A stretch of DNA of 64,000 bases from Streptomyces violens. Its GTDB lineage: Bacteria > Actinomycetota > Actinomycetes > Streptomycetales > Streptomycetaceae. The stretch lies in NCBI RefSeq assembly GCF_000717745.1, contig NZ_JOBH01000009.1, forward strand, positions 248,001 through 312,000. The letters run 5' to 3'. Below, one piece after another: positions 32,711 through 42,069 of this stretch; position 1 is the first letter of the stretch; every line of letters starts with the position of its first letter. The position numbers and the translations under genes were made by a program. The notes under the pieces are model-generated. The model made no database searches. It was given only the letters and a program-made list of their open reading frames with translations, and was not told where the DNA came from.

Positions 32711-33340
32711 TCACAGCAGCCACCCCGGTCCCTGGTCGTCCGGGGCCTCCGGGCCGTGGCAGACGAGAGAGATCCGCGCCTCACCGGGACCCTGGCCGGT
32801 CGCGACGCCCGCCCCGAGGTTCGCCCGGAGGGAGAAGAGGGGGGCGCCGGGCGTCCGGAAGGACCACAGCGCGAGGCGGTGCGGGTCCTGGTTCTCCCGT
32901 CGCCATGTCCCGTCGCCGTCGAAGCCGTGGCCCGGCAGTTGCGGAAAGCCTTCCGTGTCCCAGGCGCCGCTCCAGACCGGCGGCCCCAGAACGGTCGTGG
33001 CGGCGGCGAGGCAGGACGGCCAGCGCTCCAGCAGTGCCTCGGTCACCTGCGCGTTCTCCTCGACGGAGGTCGACCGGACGGCCCACGAGGTGTAGTCGAC
33101 GCGGGTGACCGGCCGCCCGTACGCCGTCGAACCGAGCCGCAGCTTTCCGCCCTGCCGGGTCCGGACGTACTGGCCGGCCTCGAACCACAGCGGCTGCCAG
33201 CCGAACGCCGCGCACCACTCCCGGCGTGCGGCCTCCTCGGCCGGCGGCCCCGCCCACACGACGTCCCAGTTGAGTCCGGTCAGCGACCACAGCTCCGCAC
33301 CCAGCTCCTGCGGGCGGCGATTGGCGATCAGACTCGGCAA
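32711..33340 (-). CDS. DUF6301 family protein, copy 2
   Basis: A 209-residue paralogue of the neighbour: TGLNWDVVWAGPPAEEAARR, REWCAAFGWQPL, LLERWPSCLAAATTVLGPPV, HRLALWSFRTPGAPL. The start is TTG 33340, chosen because AAGGAGGAG lies seven bases before it; no ATG or GTG gives a comparable site. Lies 69 bp after the TrbL-like gene. The pair arose by tandem duplication. Function unknown. Confidence 0.75.
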   Translation of the reverse strand: MPSLIANRRPQELGAELWSLTGLNWDVVWAGPPAEEAARREWCAAFGWQPLWFEAGQYVRTRQGGKLRLGSTAYGRPVTRVDYTSWAVRSTSVEENAQVTEALLERWPSCLAAATTVLGPPVWSGAWDTEGFPQLPGHGFDGDGTWRRENQDPHRLALWSFRTPGAPLFSLRANLGAGVATGQGPGEARISLVCHGPEAPDDQGPGWLL

Positions 33341-33409
33341 CGGTCTCCTCCTTGGGACGCGGGTGGGAAAGGGGTCGGTGGGCGGCCTCATTCGGGCCGG
33401 GGCGGACGC

Positions 33410-35587
33410 CTAGTGCTGGATCCGGCCGTCGGAGCGGGGCGGAGGCGGCTGCGGGGGCTGCTGCTGGGGCTGCGGGTGCGGCTGTGGCGGCAGCGGCGGC
33501 GTCTGGCGCGGCTGCGGTGCCGGTCGCGGCTGCGGCTGCGGCTGCGGCTGCGGCTGTGGCTGTGGCTGCTGGGCAGGTGCCTGGTACTGCTGCTGCGGTG
33601 CGGACGGCTGCGCCGGCTGCTGGCCGCTGCTGCTCAGCCGGGGCCGGGCGGACTTCTTCGGGCCGGTCTGCTCCGTCGCCGGTGCCGTCGGTGCCGTCGG
33701 CTGCTGCGGCGAGGACGGCTTCGGCGTCTGCTCGTCGAGCTGTGCCGCCTGCCGCTTGCTGGTTTCCGCCGCCTGGTAGGCGTTCTGCCGCTGCTGGCGC
33801 TTGGTCGGGTTCGTCCAGCCGCCCTTCTCCAGCTTCCCGCCGAGCAGCTTGCGGTCGGCGAACCGGGTGGCGGCGCCCGCGGCGCCGCCGGCGACCCGCC
33901 CGCCGACGCGTCCGGCGGTCCCCGCGCCGCTCTGGCTCTTGTCGATGAACTTGCTGGTGGCGGCGTTCGCCATGTCTCCGACGCCCAGCGCGTCCTCGGC
34001 CCCGGCGATCTTGGGGCTGAAGTTCCCGGACAGCAGCTTCTTGAGCATCATCACCACCGCGACGGTCACCAGAAGCAGCAGCAGAAGCTGCATGCCCAGC
34101 GCGATCTGCGCGGGGAGAATCATCTGGTAAAGCACCAGAAGTACCGTGAGGATGACGCCGAATCCGGCGCGCAGCACAAAGCTGTGGATGAATGTCTCCA
34201 GCCAGCCCTTGAGCAGTTTTTGCTGCGAGGGATGGATACCGAGTGTCGCGACCAGGGGCAGCAGCACGACGAGGATCAGCGTGACGGCGTGCCAGAGCAG
34301 CGTCAGCACGCTGAGCACCATGACCATCAGGCCCACGATCAGCGCCGCGACAATGGAGTAGAAGGCCATGCCGACGCGGTTGCCCGCGTTCTGTCCCGAC
34401 CAGTCCTTGAAGATGTCACCGTGGTCTCCGCTGGCGACTTCCTTGCGGATCGGGGTCCAGTCGTCCTCGAATTTATTGAGGTCCTTACCGCGGTCCTTGT
34501 TCGTCTCGGACTGGGCGACGGCATGGCGGACGCGCAGGTCCTGGCAGCGCGCTCCCTTGCCCCAGTCGCAGGTCTCGCCGGGGTCCGCGGCGGTGCAGCC
34601 CTTTTTGTCGTCGATGATGCAGTCCTTGCCCGCGTCACCGAACTGCCCGAGGGCCCAGGGCCGGAATGCCAGGGTGTCGTACATGGCGCAACTCGACACC
34701 CGCATACCGCGGTTGTGCACGCCCTTCGGCAGGTCGCACGGCGGCTGCATCGTGCCGGAAATGCCGGACAGCACGGCCTCGGTCAGCAGCGAATTGGCCT
34801 GTGCGATACCCGAGTCGGCCGTACTGACGACCTTGTCGTAATTGCCGCCCGTCAGGAACGCCATCACGGCGACCACGGTGAGGCCGGCCCATGCGACGCC
34901 CGACCAGACCTCGCGCATATCGCCCTTGCGCCACTTGCCGAACACCCAGAGACCGGTCAGCACGATCATGACGGGGACGGCGGGCCGCAGGACGTTCTTC
35001 TTCAGCGTCTGTACGACGTTGTCGCGGCCCTCGTAAAGGCCGGCCAGCGGGCTGGGGTTGGACGCCGATTCCTTGATGGAGATGGCCGCGCGCGTGAGGA
35101 TCTTGGTGCCGTTGAAAATGCTGTCGGCGATGCCGTTGTTGACGTAGTCCATGACGCTGCACTCATCGGCGCCACTGCCCCACTCGCCGTTGTCCTCGGC
35201 CGCATCGCCCTTCCCCTTGAAGGTCATGGACCAGTTCAGGCCGCGCATGCCGTTGAGCTCGTACAGCGTGTAATTCGCGGCCGGGCCCGGCATTTCCACC
35301 GAACCGCTGACCGTGCCGCCGCGCACCCGCTCGGTCAGCGAGCCCTCGTCCGGCTTCGCGTTGCGGTCCCACTGCTTGACCGCCGGCATCAGCGCTTCAC
35401 CGTTGTTGCCCGGCGTGTCCATCTGGTAGCTGTCGTCACCGGTGATGTCGCACGCGAACGCCATGGCCTGGGCCGGCGCGGGGGTGGCCAGCAGCACGGC
35501 CGCCAGGGCCAGCAGCACGAACAGGCCGGCCCGCACGGCCGTGCCGACCTTGATCAATCGCCAGCGTATGGCGCGCCGCGGAAGCAT
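33410..35587 (-). CDS. TrbL/VirB6-like polytopic membrane protein
   Basis: A 725-residue protein. A signal peptide (basic MLPRRAIRWRLIK, hydrophobic core, cleavage near PAQA-MA at about 41) precedes an extracytoplasmic domain with several Cys, then about six to seven membrane helices between residues 190 and 520 (for example MIVLTGLWVFGKW, VVAVMAFLTGG, IVGLMVMVLSVLTLLWHAV). The last 180 residues are a disordered Gln/Pro-rich cytoplasmic tail with PQ repeats. TrbL/VirB6 proteins form the inner-membrane core of type IV secretion channels. Full length and intact; it is the largest membrane component of the locus. Confidence 0.8.
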   Translation of the reverse strand: MLPRRAIRWRLIKVGTAVRAGLFVLLALAAVLLATPAPAQAMAFACDITGDDSYQMDTPGNNGEALMPAVKQWDRNAKPDEGSLTERVRGGTVSGSVEMPGPAANYTLYELNGMRGLNWSMTFKGKGDAAEDNGEWGSGADECSVMDYVNNGIADSIFNGTKILTRAAISIKESASNPSPLAGLYEGRDNVVQTLKKNVLRPAVPVMIVLTGLWVFGKWRKGDMREVWSGVAWAGLTVVAVMAFLTGGNYDKVVSTADSGIAQANSLLTEAVLSGISGTMQPPCDLPKGVHNRGMRVSSCAMYDTLAFRPWALGQFGDAGKDCIIDDKKGCTAADPGETCDWGKGARCQDLRVRHAVAQSETNKDRGKDLNKFEDDWTPIRKEVASGDHGDIFKDWSGQNAGNRVGMAFYSIVAALIVGLMVMVLSVLTLLWHAVTLILVVLLPLVATLGIHPSQQKLLKGWLETFIHSFVLRAGFGVILTVLLVLYQMILPAQIALGMQLLLLLLVTVAVVMMLKKLLSGNFSPKIAGAEDALGVGDMANAATSKFIDKSQSGAGTAGRVGGRVAGGAAGAATRFADRKLLGGKLEKGGWTNPTKRQQRQNAYQAAETSKRQAAQLDEQTPKPSSPQQPTAPTAPATEQTGPKKSARPRLSSSGQQPAQPSAPQQQYQAPAQQPQPQPQPQPQPQPRPAPQPRQTPPLPPQPHPQPQQQPPQPPPPRSDGRIQH

Positions 35588-35645
35588 AAGGAGTCCCCCG
35601 AATGAGAATGAGTGAGCGAAGAGGGCGGTACCGGCCGGGGCCGGC

Positions 35646-36284
35646 TCAGTTCTCCACGTAATTGGTCAGAACGCATCCGGAGATATGGGCCTTCTCCTTC
35701 TTGTAGCCACTCGGCGGGGCGAAGGACGGCGCGCAGTTGAGCTGCAGCAGGCCGGTCTTCTCCAGGCCGCCCGAACCCTCACCGGCGAAATCCACGACGA
35801 AGTCCTTGCCCATGAAGAACTTGCCGTCGGTGCGCCCGGCGTCGATCACGCCGCGCTTCACCTTCTTCTCGCGGTCGTTCTTGTACGCCTGCTCGAAGGC
35901 CGTCATGTCCTTGGGGCGGTAGATCAGATAGCTGGACGTCCAGTCGGTGCCGCACACCGCCTCTTCCTGGATCGTCCAGGCCGCCGCTTCCCGCTTGTCC
36001 TCGGCGGACGCCGAGTCGGACACGTCGTCGACGAACGGGTCGTTGAGACGGTCGTCATTGGGGTCGTTGCTCAGATTCGAGCAGTCGACGTGCTGCTGGA
36101 GGAATTCCTGTGCCTTCTTGAGCGACGAGGCGCTGGGCAGCCCGCCGTCCTGCTTTCCCTCGTTCTGCTGGTCCGCACCGCTGTGCGTGCCGCCGCCGCT
36201 CTTCGCGTCGCCTCCGTCGCAGGCGGCGACCGTCGTCAGGGCGGTCAGAGCGGCGCCGATCAGGAGCATTCGCTTCATCCGCAT
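35646..36284 (-). CDS. Lipoprotein of the T4SS-like locus
   Basis: A 212-residue protein from ATG 36284. The signal peptide ends with lipobox TVAAC (Cys 22), so the mature protein is lipid-anchored outside the membrane. A Gly/Ser/Gln-rich linker leads to a globular domain with four further Cys (HVDCSN, EEAVCGTDW, LLQLNCAPSF, HISGCVLTN) that may make two disulfides. No family was recognised. Lies between the VirB4-like and TrbL-like genes (32- and 58-bp gaps), so it is probably an outer component of the apparatus. Confidence 0.78.
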   Translation of the reverse strand: MRMKRMLLIGAALTALTTVAACDGGDAKSGGGTHSGADQQNEGKQDGGLPSASSLKKAQEFLQQHVDCSNLSNDPNDDRLNDPFVDDVSDSASAEDKREAAAWTIQEEAVCGTDWTSSYLIYRPKDMTAFEQAYKNDREKKVKRGVIDAGRTDGKFFMGKDFVVDFAGEGSGGLEKTGLLQLNCAPSFAPPSGYKKEKAHISGCVLTNYVEN

Positions 36285-36316
36285 GGCTCTTACCTCTTTC
36301 GTTCGGGTGGTCCGGC

Positions 36317-39301
36317 TCAGGCGGCGGACGTGCTGCCCGGCGTGCCCGCGGGGGCAGGCTCCGCGGCGCGCGCCGTCGCGGCCGGGTCCGCCGCCGCTTC
36401 CTGCAGATACGTCCACTCCCACACGCTCAGGGGTGGGTTCTTGCCCTGGCGGGCCGGGCGGGTGGTGCCGTTGGTGTCGGTGGCGGCGAGGATCTCCTGG
36501 AAGACCAGGTCGACGGCCACCGTGCCGACCCGCTTGTCCGCGTCCCGCTGCAGGCAGACACCGGTACGCAGGTCCTGCAGGGCGTCGATGACCTTCCGGT
36601 CGTCCTCGGCGCGGCCGAGGAGCGGGGCCACGAGAGCGGCCTCCTGTGCGGACTTCTGCTTGAAGGCGAAGACGGTGTGGATCTGGTTGGCGCCACCGCT
36701 GCGCGCTTCGGAGTCCTCGATCTGGACCAGGTCGATGGCCTGCTGGGTGATCAGCACGGTGACGGCGAGGTACGAACGGCCCTGCTTGAGCGCCCGTCGC
36801 ATGAGGTCGCGGCCGCTCTCGGTCGCGGTGACGACGTACGCCTCGTCGACGAAGAGCGCCTTGGGGCGCAGCCCGACCTCGCCGGTGACCGGGTTCTTCT
36901 CGTAACCGACGTCCAGCATCTGGCTGCCGAGCTCGACGACCGCCATCAGCGCGGTGGCGGCGAGGCGTTCGGCGGGGTTCCAGTTGCGCGGGTCCGTGGC
37001 CGACGGGGACTGGAATCCGCGCAGGGTGATCACCGTGCGGCGCTTGCGCATGCTGGACAGCGGCTGCGGCCGCTCGGCGAAGGCGAGCCGCGCGTACGGC
37101 AGGGTGCGCAGCTCGGTCAGCAGCATCTGGGCCAGCTTGAGGTCCTTGATGGCCTCCCGGTCCCCCGAGGCGACGGCATTGTCGTAAGCCCGGACGACCT
37201 CGTCCACGACCTGCCACAGCGTCGGGCGCGGCACCTGCTGCGCGGCGTCGCGCGCGGTCATGCCCTGCTCCACGGCCTGGCGCACGGCGGAGTTGTACCA
37301 GCCGACGACGGTCGCCATCGCCTCGATGACGGGCAGCCGGACCCGCTGGTAGTCCTCGTCGCCGAGGAAGCCGCGCAGCATGCTCTCCGCGAGCAGCCGG
37401 CCGGAGGCGACGTCCCGGGCGATCACCCAGGGATCGAGGACGCCGGCCTGGCCCTTGAGGAGGTCGACGACCTCGGTCTCGTTCCAGAACTCCCGGTTGA
37501 CGGGCTGGAAGCGGCTCTGCGGCGTGCCGAGGATGCCGGCCTCCGCGTCGCCCGCGAACCCCGGATCGTTCACCTGGGCCCCGAAGCCCAGGTAGTAACA
37601 CATCTGGGCGAAGTCGGTCTTGGGGTCGATGACCAGGCAGCGGACGCCGGACTCGGACTCCTCGTAGAACTTCTGCAGCGCCAGCGAGGACTTGCCGCCG
37701 CCGGACGCGCCGACGATGGCCAGCCCACCGCCGTCGTTGCGGGCCGGGCCCACGTGCAGCGAGTAGTGCACGGGCATCTTGCCCGCCCAGCCGACGAGGT
37801 TCCCCACCCAGCCGAGCCGCTTGCCGGAGCGGTGCTCGGGGTTGTCCCCCAGCTCGGTACCGGCCGTGGGCAGGCCTGCGCCGAGCTGCTCGACCTCCTG
37901 CAGGCGCAGGTAGGGCGCGATGGGCAGCTTCGGCGCGTCGCCCGGCAGCTGCGACTGCAGGAGCCGCCACTGCTGGCGGGTCGGGCGCAGCAGCGTCACC
38001 TTCAGGTCCTGCTTGAACTGCATCTCCAGGATGCGGCGGCGGCGCTCCAGCTCCTTGACGTCCGGAGCGGAGACGGTGAAGCGGATCTGCGCCTCCATGC
38101 CCGGCATCTTGTGCTCGTCGATGTCGTCGCAGAGGTTCTGGGCGCGGGTGACCTGGTGGGCGAGCTTGGTGTCCGGCTGGCGGCCGGAGTTCGCCATGTC
38201 GTTCATCTCGTCGACGAGGTTGCCGCGGATCTTGTCGGCGCGGTCCTTGAACTTCGGATACGGGATCAGGGTGAACCGCATGTCGATCTCGACGGGGAAC
38301 TCGACGTGCTGGGCGGCGTACCGGGCCCACGCGGTGCTCTGCCGGAAGCGCGTCTCGGCCGGCCAGTTGGCGGCGACCAGGGTGGTGGTGTAGCTGGTCT
38401 GGCGCTCGCCGGTGACCTCGTCGTACTGGTGCAGCACGATGTGCGTCTTGCGGTTCTCGCCGGAGAAGTCGACGACCAGGTCGAACTGGTCGGGGCCCCA
38501 GGCGCGGCTGCCGAGCACCGGCTCCGGCGGCACGGGCAGCTCGCCGTGGAGCGGCTTGCGGATGAGCCAGACCAGTTCCTCGCGGGTGAGCGGGGTGCCG
38601 TGCAGGCCCTCCAGGCTCTCGTGGACCTCGGTGGCGACCTGCGTCCACTCCGCGAGCGCCATCGGCGAGAGGTACTCGTCGTTCACGCCGGTGGCGGTGG
38701 CCGCGGCCTGGTCGGCCACGCCGCGCACGCCGCGCAGCAGACCCGGGTCCTCGTGCGGCTCGTCCTCCTCGGCGACCACACCGCTGTCGCCGCGCTTGAG
38801 CGAACCGAGCTTGACCAGCAGGATGTTGCGCTCGCGCATCGCGCCGATGCGCTCCTGGTACTCCGCCTTGCGGAGGTTGTACGCCTTGTAGTTCTCGGTC
38901 GGGTCCCAGGCCACCGCGTTCAGCTCCTCGGCCCAGTTCAGGGCCGTGATGGGCTGGTAGACCTTGCGGTAGTGGCACTCCACGTTGCGGTCGCCGCGCG
39001 CGAGGCTGAGCAGCCCGCGCGCCGGCCCCTCGGCCATCGACTGCAGCTCGGCGGCGCTGAGGTACTCGTCGATGGCGGTGGGCAGCACGAGCCCCGTCCA
39101 CACGGAATTGCCGTGGACGAAGATCATGTCGTCGGCGTAGCGGTACGGGAGCCGCAGCTCTTCGCGGGCCGTCTTGGTGCGCTGTGTCGCGGCCTGCTTA
39201 CGGGTGCCCTGGCCCTGGCCTTTGCCCTTGGAGGCAGCCGCCATGATCATGGCGACCACGAAGAAGGCGGCCGCCCCGCCCAGAAGGATCAGCATGAACA
39301 T
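36317..39301 (-). CDS. VirB4-like T4SS ATPase
   Basis: A 994-residue protein with an N-terminal membrane helix (about 3-22), a long N-terminal domain, and a C-terminal AAA+/RecA-like motor. Walker A is IVGASGGGKSSLA (about residues 527-538), Walker B is KALFVDEAYVV (about 815), and a late QKSAQEAALVAPLLGR region resembles the conserved VirB4 C-terminus. A single ATP site is present. VirB4 proteins drive pilus or channel assembly at the membrane. ATG 39301 is 8 bp after the TcpE-like gene. Annotated in many actinobacteria merely as ATP/GTP-binding protein. Confidence 0.88.
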   Translation of the reverse strand: MFMLILLGGAAAFFVVAMIMAAASKGKGQGQGTRKQAATQRTKTAREELRLPYRYADDMIFVHGNSVWTGLVLPTAIDEYLSAAELQSMAEGPARGLLSLARGDRNVECHYRKVYQPITALNWAEELNAVAWDPTENYKAYNLRKAEYQERIGAMRERNILLVKLGSLKRGDSGVVAEEDEPHEDPGLLRGVRGVADQAAATATGVNDEYLSPMALAEWTQVATEVHESLEGLHGTPLTREELVWLIRKPLHGELPVPPEPVLGSRAWGPDQFDLVVDFSGENRKTHIVLHQYDEVTGERQTSYTTTLVAANWPAETRFRQSTAWARYAAQHVEFPVEIDMRFTLIPYPKFKDRADKIRGNLVDEMNDMANSGRQPDTKLAHQVTRAQNLCDDIDEHKMPGMEAQIRFTVSAPDVKELERRRRILEMQFKQDLKVTLLRPTRQQWRLLQSQLPGDAPKLPIAPYLRLQEVEQLGAGLPTAGTELGDNPEHRSGKRLGWVGNLVGWAGKMPVHYSLHVGPARNDGGGLAIVGASGGGKSSLALQKFYEESESGVRCLVIDPKTDFAQMCYYLGFGAQVNDPGFAGDAEAGILGTPQSRFQPVNREFWNETEVVDLLKGQAGVLDPWVIARDVASGRLLAESMLRGFLGDEDYQRVRLPVIEAMATVVGWYNSAVRQAVEQGMTARDAAQQVPRPTLWQVVDEVVRAYDNAVASGDREAIKDLKLAQMLLTELRTLPYARLAFAERPQPLSSMRKRRTVITLRGFQSPSATDPRNWNPAERLAATALMAVVELGSQMLDVGYEKNPVTGEVGLRPKALFVDEAYVVTATESGRDLMRRALKQGRSYLAVTVLITQQAIDLVQIEDSEARSGGANQIHTVFAFKQKSAQEAALVAPLLGRAEDDRKVIDALQDLRTGVCLQRDADKRVGTVAVDLVFQEILAATDTNGTTRPARQGKNPPLSVWEWTYLQEAAADPAATARAAEPAPAGTPGSTSAA

Positions 39302-39308
39302 GGAGAAG

Positions 39309-39845
39309 TCATCCTGCGGTGGTGTCGGTCAGGCCACCGGCCGCCGTGCTGCGGGCGGTGCCTGCGGAGAAAGCCGAGAAAGGGGTGCCGCGCTCGGCGG
39401 CGGCCCGGCGCGCCTGGTCGTAACGCGAGTGCCAGCGTGGTGAGCCCGGCTGCCAGAGGATGACCTGCCAGTGCAGCTCCTCCGGCTCGCGGTCGGCGGA
39501 GAGTCCCTGCAGCCGCTTGGGCTGGAACCAGTAGTCGGCCCAGACCACGATCTGCTGGCTCAGCGTGAGCGCCGAGGGCAGCGGGCGTCCCCAGATGAAG
39601 TAGATGGCGAACGGCGGTCCGAAGTACAGGATCGACGTCCACATCGACAGGCCGAGGAAGGGGAGGAAGGCCGACAGCGACAGCAGCGCGATCAGCCACA
39701 CCAGGCCGAAGCCGAAGGCCGCGCCGAGGGCGGGCAGCAGCAGACCGGGAAGCGGGATGTTGCCCCAGTTCCAGATCCGCTTGGGGCGGTTCAGCAGATC
39801 GGTGTGGTCGTAGGCGACCATGGACTCGGGTGCTTCGGGCGCCAT
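39309..39845 (-). CDS. TcpE/PrgI-like membrane protein
   Basis: A 178-residue protein with two close membrane helices (about 30-65: LLLPALGAAFGFGLVWLI and FLGLSMWTSILYFGPPFAIYF) and a soluble C-terminus beginning RPLPSALTLSQQIVVWADYW. This small two-helix layout directly upstream of a VirB4-like gene is that of PrgI/TcpE proteins of Gram-positive T4SS. ATG 39845. Family assignment is by layout and position rather than clear sequence match. Confidence 0.65.
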   Translation of the reverse strand: MAPEAPESMVAYDHTDLLNRPKRIWNWGNIPLPGLLLPALGAAFGFGLVWLIALLSLSAFLPFLGLSMWTSILYFGPPFAIYFIWGRPLPSALTLSQQIVVWADYWFQPKRLQGLSADREPEELHWQVILWQPGSPRWHSRYDQARRAAAERGTPFSAFSAGTARSTAAGGLTDTTAG

Positions 39846-39910
39846 CAGCCGCTCCCCTCAGGTCTGGCGGTCGGAATCGGGTGATCCTGCGGGCCCGGGG
39901 GCCCAACGGG

Positions 39911-40171
39911 TCAGCCCTTGCCGCCGATCTGCTCGCCGAGGCCGATCAGTACGGACGCGAGGCCGGTGGCGCCACCGATGATGAGCGCGGCCAGCGCGAT
40001 CATGCCGAAGCCCTGGAACGCCTCGCGCATCCCGTCGCCGCGCTTCATCGAGAGCAGCATGCGGATACCGAGGATCAGCAGGGCGATGACCGCGACCATC
40101 GTGCCCGCGTTGCGGAGGATGTCCTGGATGTTGCCGAACATCTCGTTCATGGTGGTGGCTGCCAGATACAT
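39911..40171 (-). CDS. VirB2/TrbC-like small membrane protein
   Basis: An 86-residue protein with two membrane helices (about 24-42 AGTMVAVIALLILGIRMLL and 57-77 MIALAALIIGGATGLASVLI) joined by a short basic loop (SMKRGDGMREAF). This is the VirB2-type pilin or small channel subunit topology. ATG 40171 with GGAAC upstream; 81 bp after the TcpC-like gene. Gram-positive T4SS often keep such a subunit without a true pilus. Confidence 0.7.
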   Translation of the reverse strand: MYLAATTMNEMFGNIQDILRNAGTMVAVIALLILGIRMLLSMKRGDGMREAFQGFGMIALAALIIGGATGLASVLIGLGEQIGGKG

Positions 40172-40252
40172 GGCGTGTTCCTTTCAAGTACTGAGGGGAG
40201 AGCGGGCGGCCGGCGGCCCGGGACGGCACGGCGCCGGCCTGTGGTGTGCGGG

Positions 40253-41800
40253 TCAGTCGTCCTTGCCGGCGCGCTTCTTGCCGCCGGCGGACTCCTTGTC
40301 CCTCTTGCTGGTGGGCTCGCTGGTGGGCTCGGTGGACGGCTCGGTCTCCGCGTCGTCGCCGGCGCCGGCGCTCTCCTCGGGAGCCGGGGTCGCCTCGCCC
40401 GCGTCGGCGGCGCCGCCCTCCGGGTCGAGGACGCCACCCCTGATGTCCTTGATGAACCAGCCCTGTTCGGTGTTGACGACCGTCATCCGGTACGCGCGCC
40501 GGACGGTGCCGCCGTCGGCGTCCGTCCAGTCGACCGTCACCCGCGCCTGTACGGCCTGGTCCGTCCTGTACGAGATCGTGTCGCCGTCGTCGGAGCCCTC
40601 GGGCGCCAGCGCCTGGACCTCGTTGACCTGCGGCTCGGCGAGCGCGCTCTGCAGGCCGGAGGTGGCGGCGGAGGTGGCGTCCGGGGTCGTGAAGCGGGTC
40701 ATCGCCGTGGCGTCGGAGCGGCCCCACGCCTCGAAGTAGCCCGGCAGCACCTTCTTCTGGAGCTGCGCGGACAGGACGTCGTCGACGACCTGGTCGTCCT
40801 CGTCGACCGGCGGGACCGGGCCGCGGGCCGGCAGCGGCATCTCGCCGACGTTGCCGGCAATCCGCAGGCCCTCGCCGTGCGCGAGGTCCTTCACGTACAC
40901 CGGTACGGAGAGGGTGGTGAGCCGGCCGTCGCTCAGCCGGACCTGGATGCCCAGGTAGCGGCCGTGCTCCCCGTACTCGGGCAGCTTCTCGACGGTGCCG
41001 TCCCAGTTGGCGACGACGGCCCGCTGGCTGCCGTCCCCGCTCCAGCCGCAGTCCGCGTCCACACCCGCCGAGGCGAACCGCGCCAGCGCCTTGCGCCGGT
41101 TCTCCGACGTCTGCGGCGAGTAGGTCAGGCACAGCAGGGCGTAGTGCTCGGCGAACGTGGCGGCGGCCTGCGTCGGGAACCGCGTCAGCCGGTACTTCTC
41201 GGCCTCCGCGGCGTCCAGGGCGGCCGCCTGCGGCGCGCCGGACTTGCCGATCACCAGGCCCATGACGCCGCAGGAGCCGAGCGCGAGCGCACAGGTGGCG
41301 ATCATCAGCGTGGCACGCAGCGCGACGTGGGTACGCCGGCCCGACGGGATGCGGCCGCCGGCCTTGGGGACGTCGAACGACTTCCCGGTGCCGGTGGCGC
41401 CGTCCGGGGTGCCCGCCGCCGCGGTGGCGGCGCCCGGCTTGCCGCCCGTCCTGCGCTGTTCCCGGGCCGCCTTCTTGCGCTCGTACTCCGCCTTGCGCTC
41501 GGCCCTGGCCCGCTCCCGCTTCTCCTTCTTGGCGTCCTTGCCGGAGCCGGCGGAGCTGCGCGGCGGGAGTGTGGGGACCGCCGCCTGGCTCGGCGGCACG
41601 GCGGCCTGCGGCGCCCTGCGCACCCAGGCCGCGGCGACCTGCGCCCGCGCGGCGTCCGAGGGCAGGCTGTACTGCTGCGGCTGTTGTTGCTGGGGCGGCT
41701 GTTGGGCACCGCGCTGTTCCGCAGGATGACCGAAGGGAGCGGGGTGCCCGGAAGGCTGGCCACCGCCGACCGCGCCAGCAGGGCTGTTGTGGTCTGTCAT
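40253..41800 (-). CDS. TcpC/VirB8-like conjugation channel protein
   Basis: A 515-residue protein from ATG 41800. Residues 1-90 are Pro/Gln/Ala-rich and disordered; 90-130 a highly basic helix (ERARAERKAEYERKKAAREQ); one membrane helix at about 175-200 (LMIATCALALGSCGVMGLVI); then an extracytoplasmic region of two NTF2-like domains (FPTQAAATFAEHYALLCL and the C-terminal TVVNTEQGWFIKDIRGG). A Ser/Thr/Glu tail ends in basic residues. This is the layout of TcpC and TraM/VirB8. First gene of the leftward T4SS arm, divergent from the rightward arm. Confidence 0.8.
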   Translation of the reverse strand: MTDHNSPAGAVGGGQPSGHPAPFGHPAEQRGAQQPPQQQQPQQYSLPSDAARAQVAAAWVRRAPQAAVPPSQAAVPTLPPRSSAGSGKDAKKEKRERARAERKAEYERKKAAREQRRTGGKPGAATAAAGTPDGATGTGKSFDVPKAGGRIPSGRRTHVALRATLMIATCALALGSCGVMGLVIGKSGAPQAAALDAAEAEKYRLTRFPTQAAATFAEHYALLCLTYSPQTSENRRKALARFASAGVDADCGWSGDGSQRAVVANWDGTVEKLPEYGEHGRYLGIQVRLSDGRLTTLSVPVYVKDLAHGEGLRIAGNVGEMPLPARGPVPPVDEDDQVVDDVLSAQLQKKVLPGYFEAWGRSDATAMTRFTTPDATSAATSGLQSALAEPQVNEVQALAPEGSDDGDTISYRTDQAVQARVTVDWTDADGGTVRRAYRMTVVNTEQGWFIKDIRGGVLDPEGGAADAGEATPAPEESAGAGDDAETEPSTEPTSEPTSKRDKESAGGKKRAGKDD

Positions 41801-41913
41801 CGAGTCGGTTTCTCCAACGCGTTCCGTCACCGGCCGCCGCATTGTTCGTGGCGGGCCCCCGTTCAGCCAGGTGCCTGTGCAGTGTGGCAAATACTTGTCG
41901 CAGCAATGCCGTT

Positions 41914-41968
41914 GTTTTCCTCGTCCGGCGGACGAGAGGAAAACGCGAGGAATGGGGTTGAGGAAAAC
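41914..41968. promoter_or_regulatory. GTTTTCCTC / GAGGAAAAC repeats between the divergent T4SS arms
   Basis: GTTTTCCTC at 41914-41922 faces exact complements GAGGAAAAC at 41936-41944 and 41960-41968, with a partial copy GAGGAAT at 41947-41953. The two forward copies are 24 bp apart. They lie 114-168 bp before the TcpC-like start and 102-156 bp before the start of the rightward arm, inside the 269-bp divergent intergenic region, and a similar set occurs at 42938-42984. A regulator binding site is inferred. Confidence 0.6.
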
Positions 41969-42069
41969 CGAAGACGTGTCCGCCGCCGCTGACACAGCCT
42001 TTCGCGACAATGCGGCGGGGCCCGTCCATCCGGTGCCCCCGATCCGACAGCCCTGGCGAAGGACGAGAG

